Assembly: GCF_014269035.2 (NCBI RefSeq)
Contig: NZ_JABWRP020000017.1
Location: 62,001-126,000, forward strand
Direction: 5' to 3'
Length of the DNA stretch: 64,000 nucleotides
DNA from: Pseudomonas vlassakiae
Lineage (GTDB): Bacteria; Pseudomonadota; Gammaproteobacteria; Pseudomonadales; Pseudomonadaceae
Shown here: piece after piece, positions 42,722 to 50,783 of the stretch
Position numbering within the stretch: the first letter of the stretch is position 1
How the letters are laid out: every line of letters begins with the position of its first letter
Made by a program: the position numbers and the translations under genes
The notes under the pieces: model-generated
What the model was told of the DNA's origin: nothing
Seen by the model: the letters and a program-made list of their open reading frames with translations, nothing else
The model's database searches: none

Positions 42722-42778
42722 TTGACCAATTGAACAGGTTTAATTTTTAGCTGGATGATTAGTTGATCATATGGTCAG
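42722..42778. promoter_or_regulatory. Two RutR-like operator dyads
   Basis: TTGACCAATTGAACAG (42722-42737) and TTGATCATATGGTCAG (42763-42778) each match the RutR consensus TTGACCA-NN-TGGTCAA with two to four mismatches. They are spaced 41 bases, about four helical turns. A RutR-family regulator is encoded at 56674-57285. Confidence 0.5.
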
Positions 42779-42901
42779 AATTAGTGGCGCGGGATGTGTA
42801 ACGTATTGGGGCATTGCCGGTAAAAGTGCACACAAAAATGGCACCTATGGTGACATTCTTGTGTACAAAAAATAGCCAATAAGCCATGTGAGTGGATACA
42901 T

Positions 42902-43339
42902 TCAACCCATCGGCGGTAACCGCCGCTTCACCGGGCTTTTTTTGATGATTGCAGTGTTGGTTTCGGCCAGCACATTGATCCGGTCGAGCAAGGTGTCGAG
43001 TTGCTCCATCGAGCGCACATGCAGCCGCGCGATGAAACAGTCCTCGCCCGTGACCTTGTCGCATTCGGTGAACTCAGGGATGGCGATGATCTGTCGCTCC
43101 ACTTCCTGCAACTGCCCCGGCAGCGGGCGAATGCGCACGATCGCCTGCAGCTGGTAGCCGAAGCTGCGCGGATCGATCTCCACCGTGTAGCCGCGCAACA
43201 CACCGCGTTCCTCCAGGCGGCGCAGGCGCTCGCTGACGCTGGGGGCTGAAAGGCCGCTGATCTGCGCCAACGCCTTGAGCGAGCGGCGGGAGTCTTCCAT
43301 CAAGGCATTGATCAGCAGCTGGTCGATAGCGTCGGTCAT
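42902..43339 (-). CDS. Lrp/AsnC-family transcriptional regulator
   Basis: A 145-residue regulator. An N-terminal helix-turn-helix (DRRSLKALAQISGLSAPSVSERLRRLEERGV region, about 15-50) is followed by the RAM/AsnC effector domain. The ATG at 43339 follows GAGG and the longer frame lacks a start signal. It is divergent from a DMT exporter 136 bases away, the usual arrangement of amino-acid exporters controlled by an Lrp protein. Confidence 0.92.
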   Translation of the reverse strand: MTDAIDQLLINALMEDSRRSLKALAQISGLSAPSVSERLRRLEERGVLRGYTVEIDPRSFGYQLQAIVRIRPLPGQLQEVERQIIAIPEFTECDKVTGEDCFIARLHVRSMEQLDTLLDRINVLAETNTAIIKKSPVKRRLPPMG

Positions 43340-43474
43340 GCGTACCTCGTCAGGCAAATCGGGAATGTTGCCTTGATAGTAAAGGCGAACTGGCTGATCT
43401 GCCTTCGATATCCGCTGGAAGGCCTGCGGCGACCCTCCGCATACTATGACCATCATCCAAAAAGGAGGTGTGAG

Positions 43475-44371
43475 ATGGACAGTTCACTACGCCGGGGCTC
43501 GCTGGAAATGATCGCGGCCATGCTGATTTCCGGGACCATTGGCTGGTTCGTGCTGGTGTCGGGGCAGCCGGTGCTGGAAGTGGTGTTCTGGCGCTGCGTG
43601 TTCGGTACCGGCACGCTGCTGGCGATCTGCGCGGCGTTCGGTTTTCTCAAGCCAGGCGTGATAACCCGTAGCGCATTGCTGCTGGCCATTGCCAGTGGCG
43701 TGGCCATCGTCGGCAACTGGGTATTGCTGTTCGCCTCGTATTCGAAGGCATCGATCGCCATCGGCACAGCGGTGTACAACGTTCAGCCGTTCATGCTGGT
43801 GGGGCTGGCGGCGCTGTTTCTGGGCGAGAAGATCACTCTGGCCAAGGTCACCTGGCTCAGTGTGGCGTTTCTGGGCATGCTGGCGATCGTCAGTGCCCAT
43901 GGCGCGGGGCAGGCCAGTGGCGAGGACTACCTGCAAGGCATCGCCCTGGCGCTGGGCGCGGCGTTTCTCTATGCGATTGCGGCATTGATCATCAAACGCC
44001 TGAAAGGCACGCCACCCCACCTGATCGCACTGGTCCAGGTCGCCACCGGGGTAGTGCTGCTGGCGCCCTGGGTGAAGCTGGGCGGGCTGCCCGGCGAGCC
44101 GTCGGCGCTGGCCAGCCTGGTGACCCTGGGCATGGTCCACACCGGGTTGATGTATGTGCTGCTGTACAGCGCCATCCAGCGCCTGCCCACGGCATTGACC
44201 GGTGCGTTGTCGTTCATCTACCCGATTGCCGCGATCCTGGTCGACTGGGTGGCCTTCGGGCACCGCCTGGCGCCGTTGCAGTGGCTGGGGGTCGTGTTGA
44301 TCCTGCTGGCGGCAGCAGGCATGCAGCAAGGCTGGTGGTTCCGATCTGCACAAGTACCGGCCAAGGGGTAG
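43475..44371 (+). CDS. DMT-family (EamA) transporter, Lrp-linked
   Basis: A 298-residue, ten-helix DMT protein with two EamA repeats (FVLVSGQPVLEVVFWRC near the first, TGALSFIYPIAAILVDW in the second). The strong Shine-Dalgarno AAAGGAGGTG stands before the ATG at 43475. Divergent to an Lrp regulator, so export of an amino acid or related metabolite is likely (inference). Confidence 0.88.
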   Translation: MDSSLRRGSLEMIAAMLISGTIGWFVLVSGQPVLEVVFWRCVFGTGTLLAICAAFGFLKPGVITRSALLLAIASGVAIVGNWVLLFASYSKASIAIGTAVYNVQPFMLVGLAALFLGEKITLAKVTWLSVAFLGMLAIVSAHGAGQASGEDYLQGIALALGAAFLYAIAALIIKRLKGTPPHLIALVQVATGVVLLAPWVKLGGLPGEPSALASLVTLGMVHTGLMYVLLYSAIQRLPTALTGALSFIYPIAAILVDWVAFGHRLAPLQWLGVVLILLAAAGMQQGWWFRSAQVPAKG

Positions 44372-44404
44372 AATGGCGGCCTTTTCACTTGCTTGCGACC
44401 CGCC

Positions 44405-45331
44405 ATGACCTCGCCGATGCACACCCTCGAACAGCACCTGCTCGCTGCCCTTGACCCTGCTCCTGCCGAAACCCGCCGCTTGTTCCACGGCCGCGGCCGC
44501 TGCTGGGAGGGCCTGGAGCAGGTCACGGTGGACTGGCTGCAGGGTGTGCTGTCGGTGGCGCTGTTCCGCGAACCGCCAGAGGGCCAACTGGCCGAACTGC
44601 AAGCCATGCTGCGCAACCTGGCCGAACGCCCGCAATGGACTGGCCAGGCGATCCTCATCCAGCACCGTTACCTGCCTGACAGTCCGGGCCAGTGGCTACT
44701 GGGCGAGCCCTGCCAGCAGCGCGAGGTGGTCGAGGACGGCCTGACTTATCTGCTCGACCTGGGGGTGCGCCAGAACAACGGCCTGTTCCTCGACATGCGC
44801 TACGGCCGGCGCTGGGTGCGCGAGCAGGCGACGGGCAAGCGGGTATTGAACCTGTTCGCCTACACCTGCGGCTTCTCGGTCGCGGCGATTGCTGGCGGTG
44901 CCGAGCAGGTAGTGAACCTCGACATGGCCAAGGCAGCGCTGTCGCGCGGGCGCGATAACCACCGGCTGAACGGGCACGATGCCTCGCGGGTCGCCTACCT
45001 GGGGCATGAGCTGTTCAAGTCCTGGGGCAAGGTGCGCAAGTACGGGCCGTATGACCTGATCATCATCGACCCGCCGACCTTCCAGCGCGGCAGCTTCGTA
45101 CTGACCCAGGACTACGCCAGGATCCTGCGGCGCTTGCCGGAGTTGCTCAGTGACGGCGGGACGGTTTTGGCGTGCGTCAACGACCCGGGGATCGGGCCGG
45201 AGTTTCTGATCGAGGGGATGGCGGAGCAGGCGCCTGAGCTGGCGTTTGTCGAGCGGCTGGAGAATCCGCCGGAGTTTCCTGATGTGGACCCGGTGGGCGG
45301 GCTGAAGGCCCTGGTGTTCCGCCAGCTGTGA
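44405..45331 (+). CDS. Class I SAM-dependent methyltransferase (RlmI/RlmL-like)
   Basis: A 308-residue methyltransferase. The SAM-binding motif I region is VLNLFAYTCGFSVAAIAGGA, followed by VVNLDMAKAALSRGRDNHRLNG, and motif IV IIIDPPTFQRGSF. This resembles the catalytic half of 23S rRNA cytosine/guanine methyltransferases, but there is no PUA or THUMP domain in front. The true target could be rRNA or another nucleic acid. ATG 44405 is preferred over 44393. Confidence 0.85.
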   Translation: MTSPMHTLEQHLLAALDPAPAETRRLFHGRGRCWEGLEQVTVDWLQGVLSVALFREPPEGQLAELQAMLRNLAERPQWTGQAILIQHRYLPDSPGQWLLGEPCQQREVVEDGLTYLLDLGVRQNNGLFLDMRYGRRWVREQATGKRVLNLFAYTCGFSVAAIAGGAEQVVNLDMAKAALSRGRDNHRLNGHDASRVAYLGHELFKSWGKVRKYGPYDLIIIDPPTFQRGSFVLTQDYARILRRLPELLSDGGTVLACVNDPGIGPEFLIEGMAEQAPELAFVERLENPPEFPDVDPVGGLKALVFRQL

Positions 45332-45341
45332 TGTCACCTGT

Positions 45342-45390
45342 GCCGGCCTCTGCGCGGCTGTAGGAGCGGATTTATCCGCGAGAGGCCGGT
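45342..45390. repeat. REP element
   Basis: A REP unit CTGTAGGAGCGGATTTATCC..GAGAGGCCGG, framed by a GGCCTCT/AGAGGCC pair, between the convergent methyltransferase and sulfate-binding protein genes. Confidence 0.88.
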
Positions 45391-45404
45391 CCTGCCTACA
45401 TCAA

Positions 45405-46406
45405 TTACTGTTGATTGGTGTAGATCTGGTCGAACACCCCGCCATCGTTGAAGTGGGTCTTCTGCACGGTGCGCCAGTCACCAAAGGTTTTCTCCACCGA
45501 CAGGAAGTCAACTTTCGGGAAGCGGTCAGTGTACTTGGCCAGCACTGTCGCATCACGCGGGCGCAGGTAGTTCTGCGCGGCGATTTCCTGGGCCGCCGGC
45601 GACCACAGGTATTTCAGGTATTCCTCGGCCACGGCCTGGGTACCTTTCTTGGCCACCACCTTGTCGACCACGCTCACCGGCGGTTCAGCCTCGGCGGAAA
45701 CGCTCGGGTAGACCACTTCGAACTGGTCGCGGCCGAACTCGCGGGCAATCATCTCGGCTTCGTTCTCGAAGGTCACCAGCACGTCGCCGATCTGGTTGGT
45801 CATGAAGGTGGTGGTGGCGGCACGGCCACCGGTATCGAGCACCGGCGCCTGCTTGAACAGTTTGCCGACGAATTCGCGGGCCTTGGTTTCATCGCCACCT
45901 TGCTTGAGCACATAGCCCCAGGCCGACAGGTAGGTGTAGCGGCCGTTGCCCGAGGTCTTGGGGTTGGGCACGATCACCTGCACGCCGTCCTTGAGCAGGT
46001 CAGGCCAGTCCTTCAGGGCCTTGGGGTTGCCCTTGCGCACGATGAACACGGTGGCCGAGGTGAACGGCGCGCTGTTGTTCGGCAGGCGGGTCACCCAGTT
46101 GTCCGGCACCAGCTTGCCGTTGTCGGCCAGGGCGTTGATGTCGGTGGCCATGTTCATGGTGATGACATCGGCCGGCAGGCCATCGATCACCGCACGCGCC
46201 TGCTTGCTCGAGCCGCCGAAGGACATCTGCACATTGACCTTCTCGTTGTGCTCGGCTTCCCAGTGCTTCTGGAATGCCGGGTTGTAGTCCTTGTAGAAAT
46301 CGCGCATCACGTCGTAGGAAACGTTCAGCAGGGTCGGGGCAGCCTGGGCCAGGTTGCCGAGGGCCAGGCCGGCGGCGAGCAGCGAGGCGGTGAAGAGTTT
46401 TTTCAC
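45405..46406 (-). CDS. Sulfate/thiosulfate ABC transporter substrate-binding protein
   Basis: A 333-residue periplasmic binding protein. The signal peptide covers about 1-22 (ending AQA). The sequence LLNVSYDVMRDFYKDYN, SFGGSSKQARAVIDGLPADV and NPKTSGNGRYTYLSAWGY matches Sbp/CysP. No ABC permease or ATPase genes are adjacent, so it probably uses a cys transporter encoded elsewhere. ATG with a weak AAGGA upstream. Confidence 0.92.
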   Translation of the reverse strand: MKKLFTASLLAAGLALGNLAQAAPTLLNVSYDVMRDFYKDYNPAFQKHWEAEHNEKVNVQMSFGGSSKQARAVIDGLPADVITMNMATDINALADNGKLVPDNWVTRLPNNSAPFTSATVFIVRKGNPKALKDWPDLLKDGVQVIVPNPKTSGNGRYTYLSAWGYVLKQGGDETKAREFVGKLFKQAPVLDTGGRAATTTFMTNQIGDVLVTFENEAEMIAREFGRDQFEVVYPSVSAEAEPPVSVVDKVVAKKGTQAVAEEYLKYLWSPAAQEIAAQNYLRPRDATVLAKYTDRFPKVDFLSVEKTFGDWRTVQKTHFNDGGVFDQIYTNQQ

Positions 46407-46498
46407 GTTGCGTCCTTGTTATGTTTCAAATGTTTGGCAATCTGCCAGCGACTATAACGTTTGGGTATTGGCCGATTAAAGACCAAATGGCACTTTGC

Positions 46499-47323
46499 TT
46501 ATTCGGTTTTTGCAAAGAGCGCACTGCCGCAGCGCGAGCAGAATGCTGCGCCAGGTTCATGCGTCTTCTTGTGGCAGGTCGGACAGGCATGTTGCAGCTG
46601 CTCGCCGCGCATTGCATTGGCCAATTCTGCAGTAAAGATCCCGGTCGGTACGGCAATGATCGAATAACCGGTGATCATCACCAGCGATGACAGCACCTGG
46701 CCCAGCGGCGTCTTCGGCACGATGTCGCCGAAGCCCACCGTGGTCAGCGTGACGATCGCCCAGTAGATGCCTTTGGGGATGCTGGTAAAGCCATGCTCGG
46801 GGCCTTCTATGACGTACATCAAGGTACCGAACACGGTGACCAGGGTCGACACGCTGACCAGGAACACGATGATCTTCTGCTTGCTGCCGCGCAATGCGTC
46901 CAGCAGGTAATGCGCCTGCTTGAGGTAGGGGCTGAGCTTGAGCACGCGGAAGATCCGCAGCATCCGGATCACCCGGATCATCAGCAGGTACTGGGCGTCG
47001 CTGTAGTACAGGGCGATGATCCCCGGCACGATCGCCAGCAGGTCGACCAGGCCGTAGAAGCTGAACGCGTAGCGCAACGGCTTGGGCGAGCAGTACAGGC
47101 GGGTGAGGTATTCGGCCAGGAATATCGCGGTGAAGCCCCACTCGATGGCGGCCAGCAGGCCGGCGTAGCCCTGGTGGACCTCGTCGATGCTGTCGAGGAT
47201 CACCGTGACCAGGCTGGCCAGGATGATCAGCAGCAGGATCTTGTCGAAGCGCCGGCCGGCTACGGTGTCGGTCTGGAAGACGACGATGTAGAGGCTTTCG
47301 CGAAGAGATTGCGGGGTGGACAT
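46499..47323 (-). CDS. Voltage-gated-type potassium channel with C-terminal zinc ribbon
   Basis: A 274-residue six-helix ion-channel protein. The arginine-bearing S4 segment is RVIRMLRIFRVLKL (117-130), and the K+ selectivity filter TTVGFGD lies at 194-200 between S5 and S6. After S6 a cytoplasmic zinc ribbon uses C247/C250 and C262/C265 (CPTC...CSRC). The ribbon may tetramerise the channel or sense metal or redox state. The frame matches prokaryotic Kv proteins in length except for this tail. Confidence 0.9.
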   Translation of the reverse strand: MSTPQSLRESLYIVVFQTDTVAGRRFDKILLLIILASLVTVILDSIDEVHQGYAGLLAAIEWGFTAIFLAEYLTRLYCSPKPLRYAFSFYGLVDLLAIVPGIIALYYSDAQYLLMIRVIRMLRIFRVLKLSPYLKQAHYLLDALRGSKQKIIVFLVSVSTLVTVFGTLMYVIEGPEHGFTSIPKGIYWAIVTLTTVGFGDIVPKTPLGQVLSSLVMITGYSIIAVPTGIFTAELANAMRGEQLQHACPTCHKKTHEPGAAFCSRCGSALFAKTE

Positions 47324-47478
47324 GGACTCAGCTTCCGCGAACAGGAAATAGCAAGCCTAGAGCGTCTTGGTCGGTAACGGGAAGGGGCAGATGCCCGACC
47401 TGATAAAACTGATAGTTATCCGTTGCAACGGCAGGGGCCACTATTGGGTGCCAGACCAGTTGAAATGGAGTGAATAAC

Positions 47479-48300
47479 ATGCCTGAAATCCTGACTTCGC
47501 CGATGCGCGACGGCAAGACCGTTCTCCTGCAGGTTGATGGCCTCGGTAGCATTGTCGCCGAGCGAGGTTTTCGCCAGGGGGAATGGTCTTTCCCGCCCTA
47601 TGGACAGCTTCCCCCACAGCGGGTCGTCGGTGCGCTGCGGTTCGCGGGGCAATGGTTCGACCCTGTAGTGCGGAGTTATCTGCTGGGCAATGGGCATAGA
47701 TTGTATAGCCCGGCCATCATGCGGTTCCTGAGCCCAGACAGCTTGAGCCCATTTGGTGCGGGCGGAATCAATGTCTATGCATACTGTTCTGGCGATCCTG
47801 TCAATTCGCACGATCCTTCGGGCCGTTCCAAATTTGGTCTCACCAAGTTGTTGCAAGATCACGGGCTGCCGAAGCCACCGCTGAGAGACTATCTCAAGCC
47901 ACTGGGTCGATTGAAGAATATTGGGCAAAGGCGAGAGGTATATCGACTGAATGGCGATAACTTTGAAAAGTTCGAGTTTATGGGGGCGGGGGAGAAGATC
48001 ATCGGAGCAAAACGTAATGATCGTTCAGTCCTGTCAGTTGCCTTAAACTCCGAGGATTTTTATCGGTCTGGCGAGTTGTATATTCCGGAGTCGACTGTTC
48101 CCGAGAGAGCAATCGAAGGGCTTTTGAACGCTGGTTTTCAACGAGTACGGTTTGATACGGATTTCCTCGCAGAGCTGATTTTCCGTGAAGGAGCAAGTTC
48201 CCAAACAGGGGAAATTGCCAATTCCACCCTGCATCGCCAGAACAACCTCTATACCGAAGATCCGGTCGGTGCAGTGGCGCGCACCAGAACACGCAACTGA
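47479..48300 (+). CDS. Orphan Rhs-core protein with variable C-terminus
   Basis: A 273-residue protein. The N-terminal 115 residues form the end of an Rhs/YD-repeat barrel with the associated core (YSPAIMRFLSPDSLSPFG at 76-93, NVYAYCSGDPVN and the closing DPSG at 112-115). The 158-residue C-terminal part is unlike the core, AT-richer, and is probably a toxin-type domain I do not recognise. Full Rhs proteins have over 1000 residues, so this is a detached tip with its own ATG and GGAG. No immunity gene follows on the same strand. Confidence 0.8.
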   Translation: MPEILTSPMRDGKTVLLQVDGLGSIVAERGFRQGEWSFPPYGQLPPQRVVGALRFAGQWFDPVVRSYLLGNGHRLYSPAIMRFLSPDSLSPFGAGGINVYAYCSGDPVNSHDPSGRSKFGLTKLLQDHGLPKPPLRDYLKPLGRLKNIGQRREVYRLNGDNFEKFEFMGAGEKIIGAKRNDRSVLSVALNSEDFYRSGELYIPESTVPERAIEGLLNAGFQRVRFDTDFLAELIFREGASSQTGEIANSTLHRQNNLYTEDPVGAVARTRTRN

Positions 48301-48316
48301 ACTAGGTGATCTTTCG

Positions 48317-49189
48317 CTACGTTGCGTCAGACGCTTGATGTGATTGATGTTGCTTTATTTGGGCCAGAACTACACCAAGGATCCAGCAGGCGACGACGAA
48401 GGGCGCGGTCAGTCCGGTTACTGGCAGCAACTTGAACAACGGCTGTAGCAGCAGTGCCAGAACTATTGCTAGCAAGGTCACCCAAGGCTTTTCACCCTGG
48501 CGGCTGAACGCCAGCGCTGCCAGCGCGGCATTGAAGCCGGACAAACCTAGCCATGCGGCTTGCGCCTGGTCGGCGAGCAATGCCACACCACCGCCAATGG
48601 CCGAACCGAGCACTGCCCACATAGCGGCATAGGGGTTGGCAATGAACATTCCGACAATGATCAGCAAACCGGCCAGCGGTTGGTCGAGCAGGAAGATCTG
48701 CCCCACGCCACGCGCCAGGGCATACGCCGGTTCTGCCTCGACGAAGCCGCTGGGCGTGGGGCTGGCAAACAGCAGGGCAACCCAGCCGAGCAGCACGAAC
48801 GGTGCAGTATAGGCGACCAGCAGCTTGCCGCCGCGCTTGCGCCATTGGTGGGTGATGATGCTCGACAGGCCGCCGGCCGCGATGATCAGCGGTGGCAGGA
48901 TGACCGACCAGGGCAGAACGGCGCTGATCAGGATGCCGATCAACACGCCGTTGTAGCAGTACAGCCCGGCCTGGCGGTCGGCGCGGTCGTAGCCGCGGCG
49001 TTGGGCGGTGAGCAGGCCGGCGAGGGCGCCAAGCAGGGCGCCGCCGACCAGGTTGGGGGCGGTCAGCAGGATGGCCAGCAGGCAGCACAGGCCGCACAGG
49101 GGGTTGCGCAGCAGCAGCACCTGGCTGAAGCCGTTGAGCAGCGCCGTGGCCCAGTCGGGGCACGGGTTGACGAAATTCTTGGTGTACAT
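48317..49189 (-). CDS. Urea transporter (UT family)
   Basis: A 290-residue channel-type urea transporter. About ten hydrophobic helices occur in two repeats, with family segments such as GLYCYNGVLIGI and the second-repeat GLSGFNAALAALAF. It faces the purine/glyoxylate genes, where allantoin breakdown would release urea. It converges on the Rhs-core gene with only 16 bases between stops. Confidence 0.87.
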   Translation of the reverse strand: MYTKNFVNPCPDWATALLNGFSQVLLLRNPLCGLCCLLAILLTAPNLVGGALLGALAGLLTAQRRGYDRADRQAGLYCYNGVLIGILISAVLPWSVILPPLIIAAGGLSSIITHQWRKRGGKLLVAYTAPFVLLGWVALLFASPTPSGFVEAEPAYALARGVGQIFLLDQPLAGLLIIVGMFIANPYAAMWAVLGSAIGGGVALLADQAQAAWLGLSGFNAALAALAFSRQGEKPWVTLLAIVLALLLQPLFKLLPVTGLTAPFVVACWILGVVLAQIKQHQSHQASDAT

Positions 49190-49257
49190 GGGCAGTCAGC
49201 AAGGTTGATGGGGGAGCGGTGGGCCTCTTTGGGCCTCGGTTTTCCGCAAGTGTATTG

Positions 49258-49360
49258 GGAGGGCTTTGCCCTCCTATCGCGACACAAGGCCGCTCCCACA
49301 AGGGACCGCGGTCTACTGTGGGAGCGGCCTTGTGTCGCGATAGGGGCGCAGAGCGCCCCC
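49258..49360. repeat. REP pair between urea transporter and pyruvate kinase
   Basis: A perfect 24-bp inverted repeat (TCGCGACACAAGGCCGCTCC.. at 49277-49300 against 49317-49340) is flanked by two small hairpins, GAGGG..CCCTC and GGGGCGC..GCGCCCC. Same unit as at 6754-6871. Confidence 0.92.
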
Positions 49361-49367
49361 GGCGATC

Positions 49368-50783
49368 TCAGACCAGGGTCTCGATCCGCAAGGTATTAGT
49401 CGAACCCGGCTTGCCGAAAGGCACACCGGCAGTGATCAGCAGCGTGTCGCCACGGCTGGCCATGCCTTGCGCCTGGGCGATCTCCAGGGCGGTGGACACC
49501 ACCTCGTCGACCTGGCGCAGGCGGTCGTTGACCACCGAGTGCACGCCCCATGCCACGCTCAGGCGGCGGGCAGTGGCCAGGTTCGGCGTCAGGTTGAGGA
49601 TCGGCGCCCGTGGCCGCTCACGCGCGGCACGCAGGGTCGATGCGCCTGACTCGCTGTAGTTGACCAGCACCGCCACCGGCAGGATGCCGCTGATACGGCG
49701 GATCGCGCAGCTGATGGCGTCCGACACTGTGGCCTCGGCCTTTGGCCGGCCGACGTCGAGCTGGGCCTGGTAGTCCGGGCCGTTCTCCACCTGGCGGATG
49801 ATCTTGCTCATCATCTGCACGGCTTCCAGCGGGTAGTCACCGGAGGCGGTCTCCGCCGACAACATCACCGCATCGGCGCCTTCGGCCACCGCATTGGCCA
49901 CGTCGGTGACTTCGGCACGGGTCGGCGCTGGCGAGAAGCGCATGGATTCGAGCATCTGGGTGGCCACCACCACCGGTTTGCCCAGCTGGCGGCAGGTGCC
50001 GATGATGCGCTTCTGGATCTGCGGCACGCTTTCGGCCGGCACTTCCACGCCCAGGTCGCCTCGGGCCACCATGATCGCATCGGCCAGTTCCGCGATGGCT
50101 TGCAGTTGTTCGACGGCCGATGGCTTCTCGATCTTGGCCATCAGGTAGGCGCGGTCACCGATCAGCTGGCGCGCTTCGACGATGTCTTCCGGGCGCTGCA
50201 CGAACGACAGGGCCACACAGTCCACACCCAGCTCCAGGCCGAAGGCCAGGTCGCGGCGGTCTTTCTCGGTGAGCGGGGAGAGGTCGAGCACCGCTTGCGG
50301 CACGTTGACGCCCTTGCGGTCGGACAGCTCGCCACCGTTGAGCACTTCGGTATCGATGGCGTCTGCGTGCTTGGCGGTTACCCGCAGGCGCAGCTTGCCG
50401 TCGTCGAGCAGCAGGTCCATGCCCGGCTCCAGCGCCGCGATGATTTCCGGGTGGGGCAGGTTGACCCGGCGGCTGTCACCTGGGGCCTTGTCCAGGTCCA
50501 GGCGCAGGGCCTGGCCGCGCTGCAGCTGGACCTTGCCGTCAGCGAAGCGGCCGACGCGCAGCTTTGGCCCTTGCAGGTCCATGAGGATGCCCAGTGGGTA
50601 ATTGAGCTGTTGTTCGACCTCGCGGATCCACTGGTAACGCAGGGCGTGGTCGGCGTGTTCGCCGTGGCTGAAGTTGAGGCGGAAGATGTTCACCCCGGCT
50701 TCGACCAGCTGGCGAATATCGTCGATGCCTTTGATCGCAGGGCCGAGGGTGGCGAGGATCTTTACTTTTTTATCAGGCGTCAT
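49368..50783 (-). CDS. pykF: Pyruvate kinase (glyoxylate-cluster isozyme)
   Basis: A 471-residue pyruvate kinase converting phosphoenolpyruvate and ADP to pyruvate and ATP. KILATLGPA at the N-terminus, NFSHGEHADH, the active-site MAKIEKPSAV and MVARGDLGVEVP, and the allosteric C-terminal domain are present. It overlaps the glycerate kinase stop by four bases, placing it at the end of the gcl pathway. P. putida is known to carry a second, general pyruvate kinase elsewhere. Confidence 0.95.
   Translation of the reverse strand: MTPDKKVKILATLGPAIKGIDDIRQLVEAGVNIFRLNFSHGEHADHALRYQWIREVEQQLNYPLGILMDLQGPKLRVGRFADGKVQLQRGQALRLDLDKAPGDSRRVNLPHPEIIAALEPGMDLLLDDGKLRLRVTAKHADAIDTEVLNGGELSDRKGVNVPQAVLDLSPLTEKDRRDLAFGLELGVDCVALSFVQRPEDIVEARQLIGDRAYLMAKIEKPSAVEQLQAIAELADAIMVARGDLGVEVPAESVPQIQKRIIGTCRQLGKPVVVATQMLESMRFSPAPTRAEVTDVANAVAEGADAVMLSAETASGDYPLEAVQMMSKIIRQVENGPDYQAQLDVGRPKAEATVSDAISCAIRRISGILPVAVLVNYSESGASTLRAARERPRAPILNLTPNLATARRLSVAWGVHSVVNDRLRQVDEVVSTALEIAQAQGMASRGDTLLITAGVPFGKPGSTNTLRIETLV

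Larger units (their letters stand above)
42446..42901. other. AT-rich regulatory intergenic region
   Basis: There are 456 bases without a credible gene between the NCS1 permease start and the end of the Lrp-type regulator. The half nearest the regulator is clearly AT-rich. It holds a TTTGTATACAAA palindrome (42599-42610) and two RutR-like dyads (42722-42737, 42763-42778). Short open frames on both strands lack ribosome-binding sites. Confidence 0.7.

Noticed and set aside
42759..43064. 101-codon minus-strand frame partly in the AT-rich gap
   Set aside because: Overlaps the Lrp-type regulator in another frame and has no start signal.
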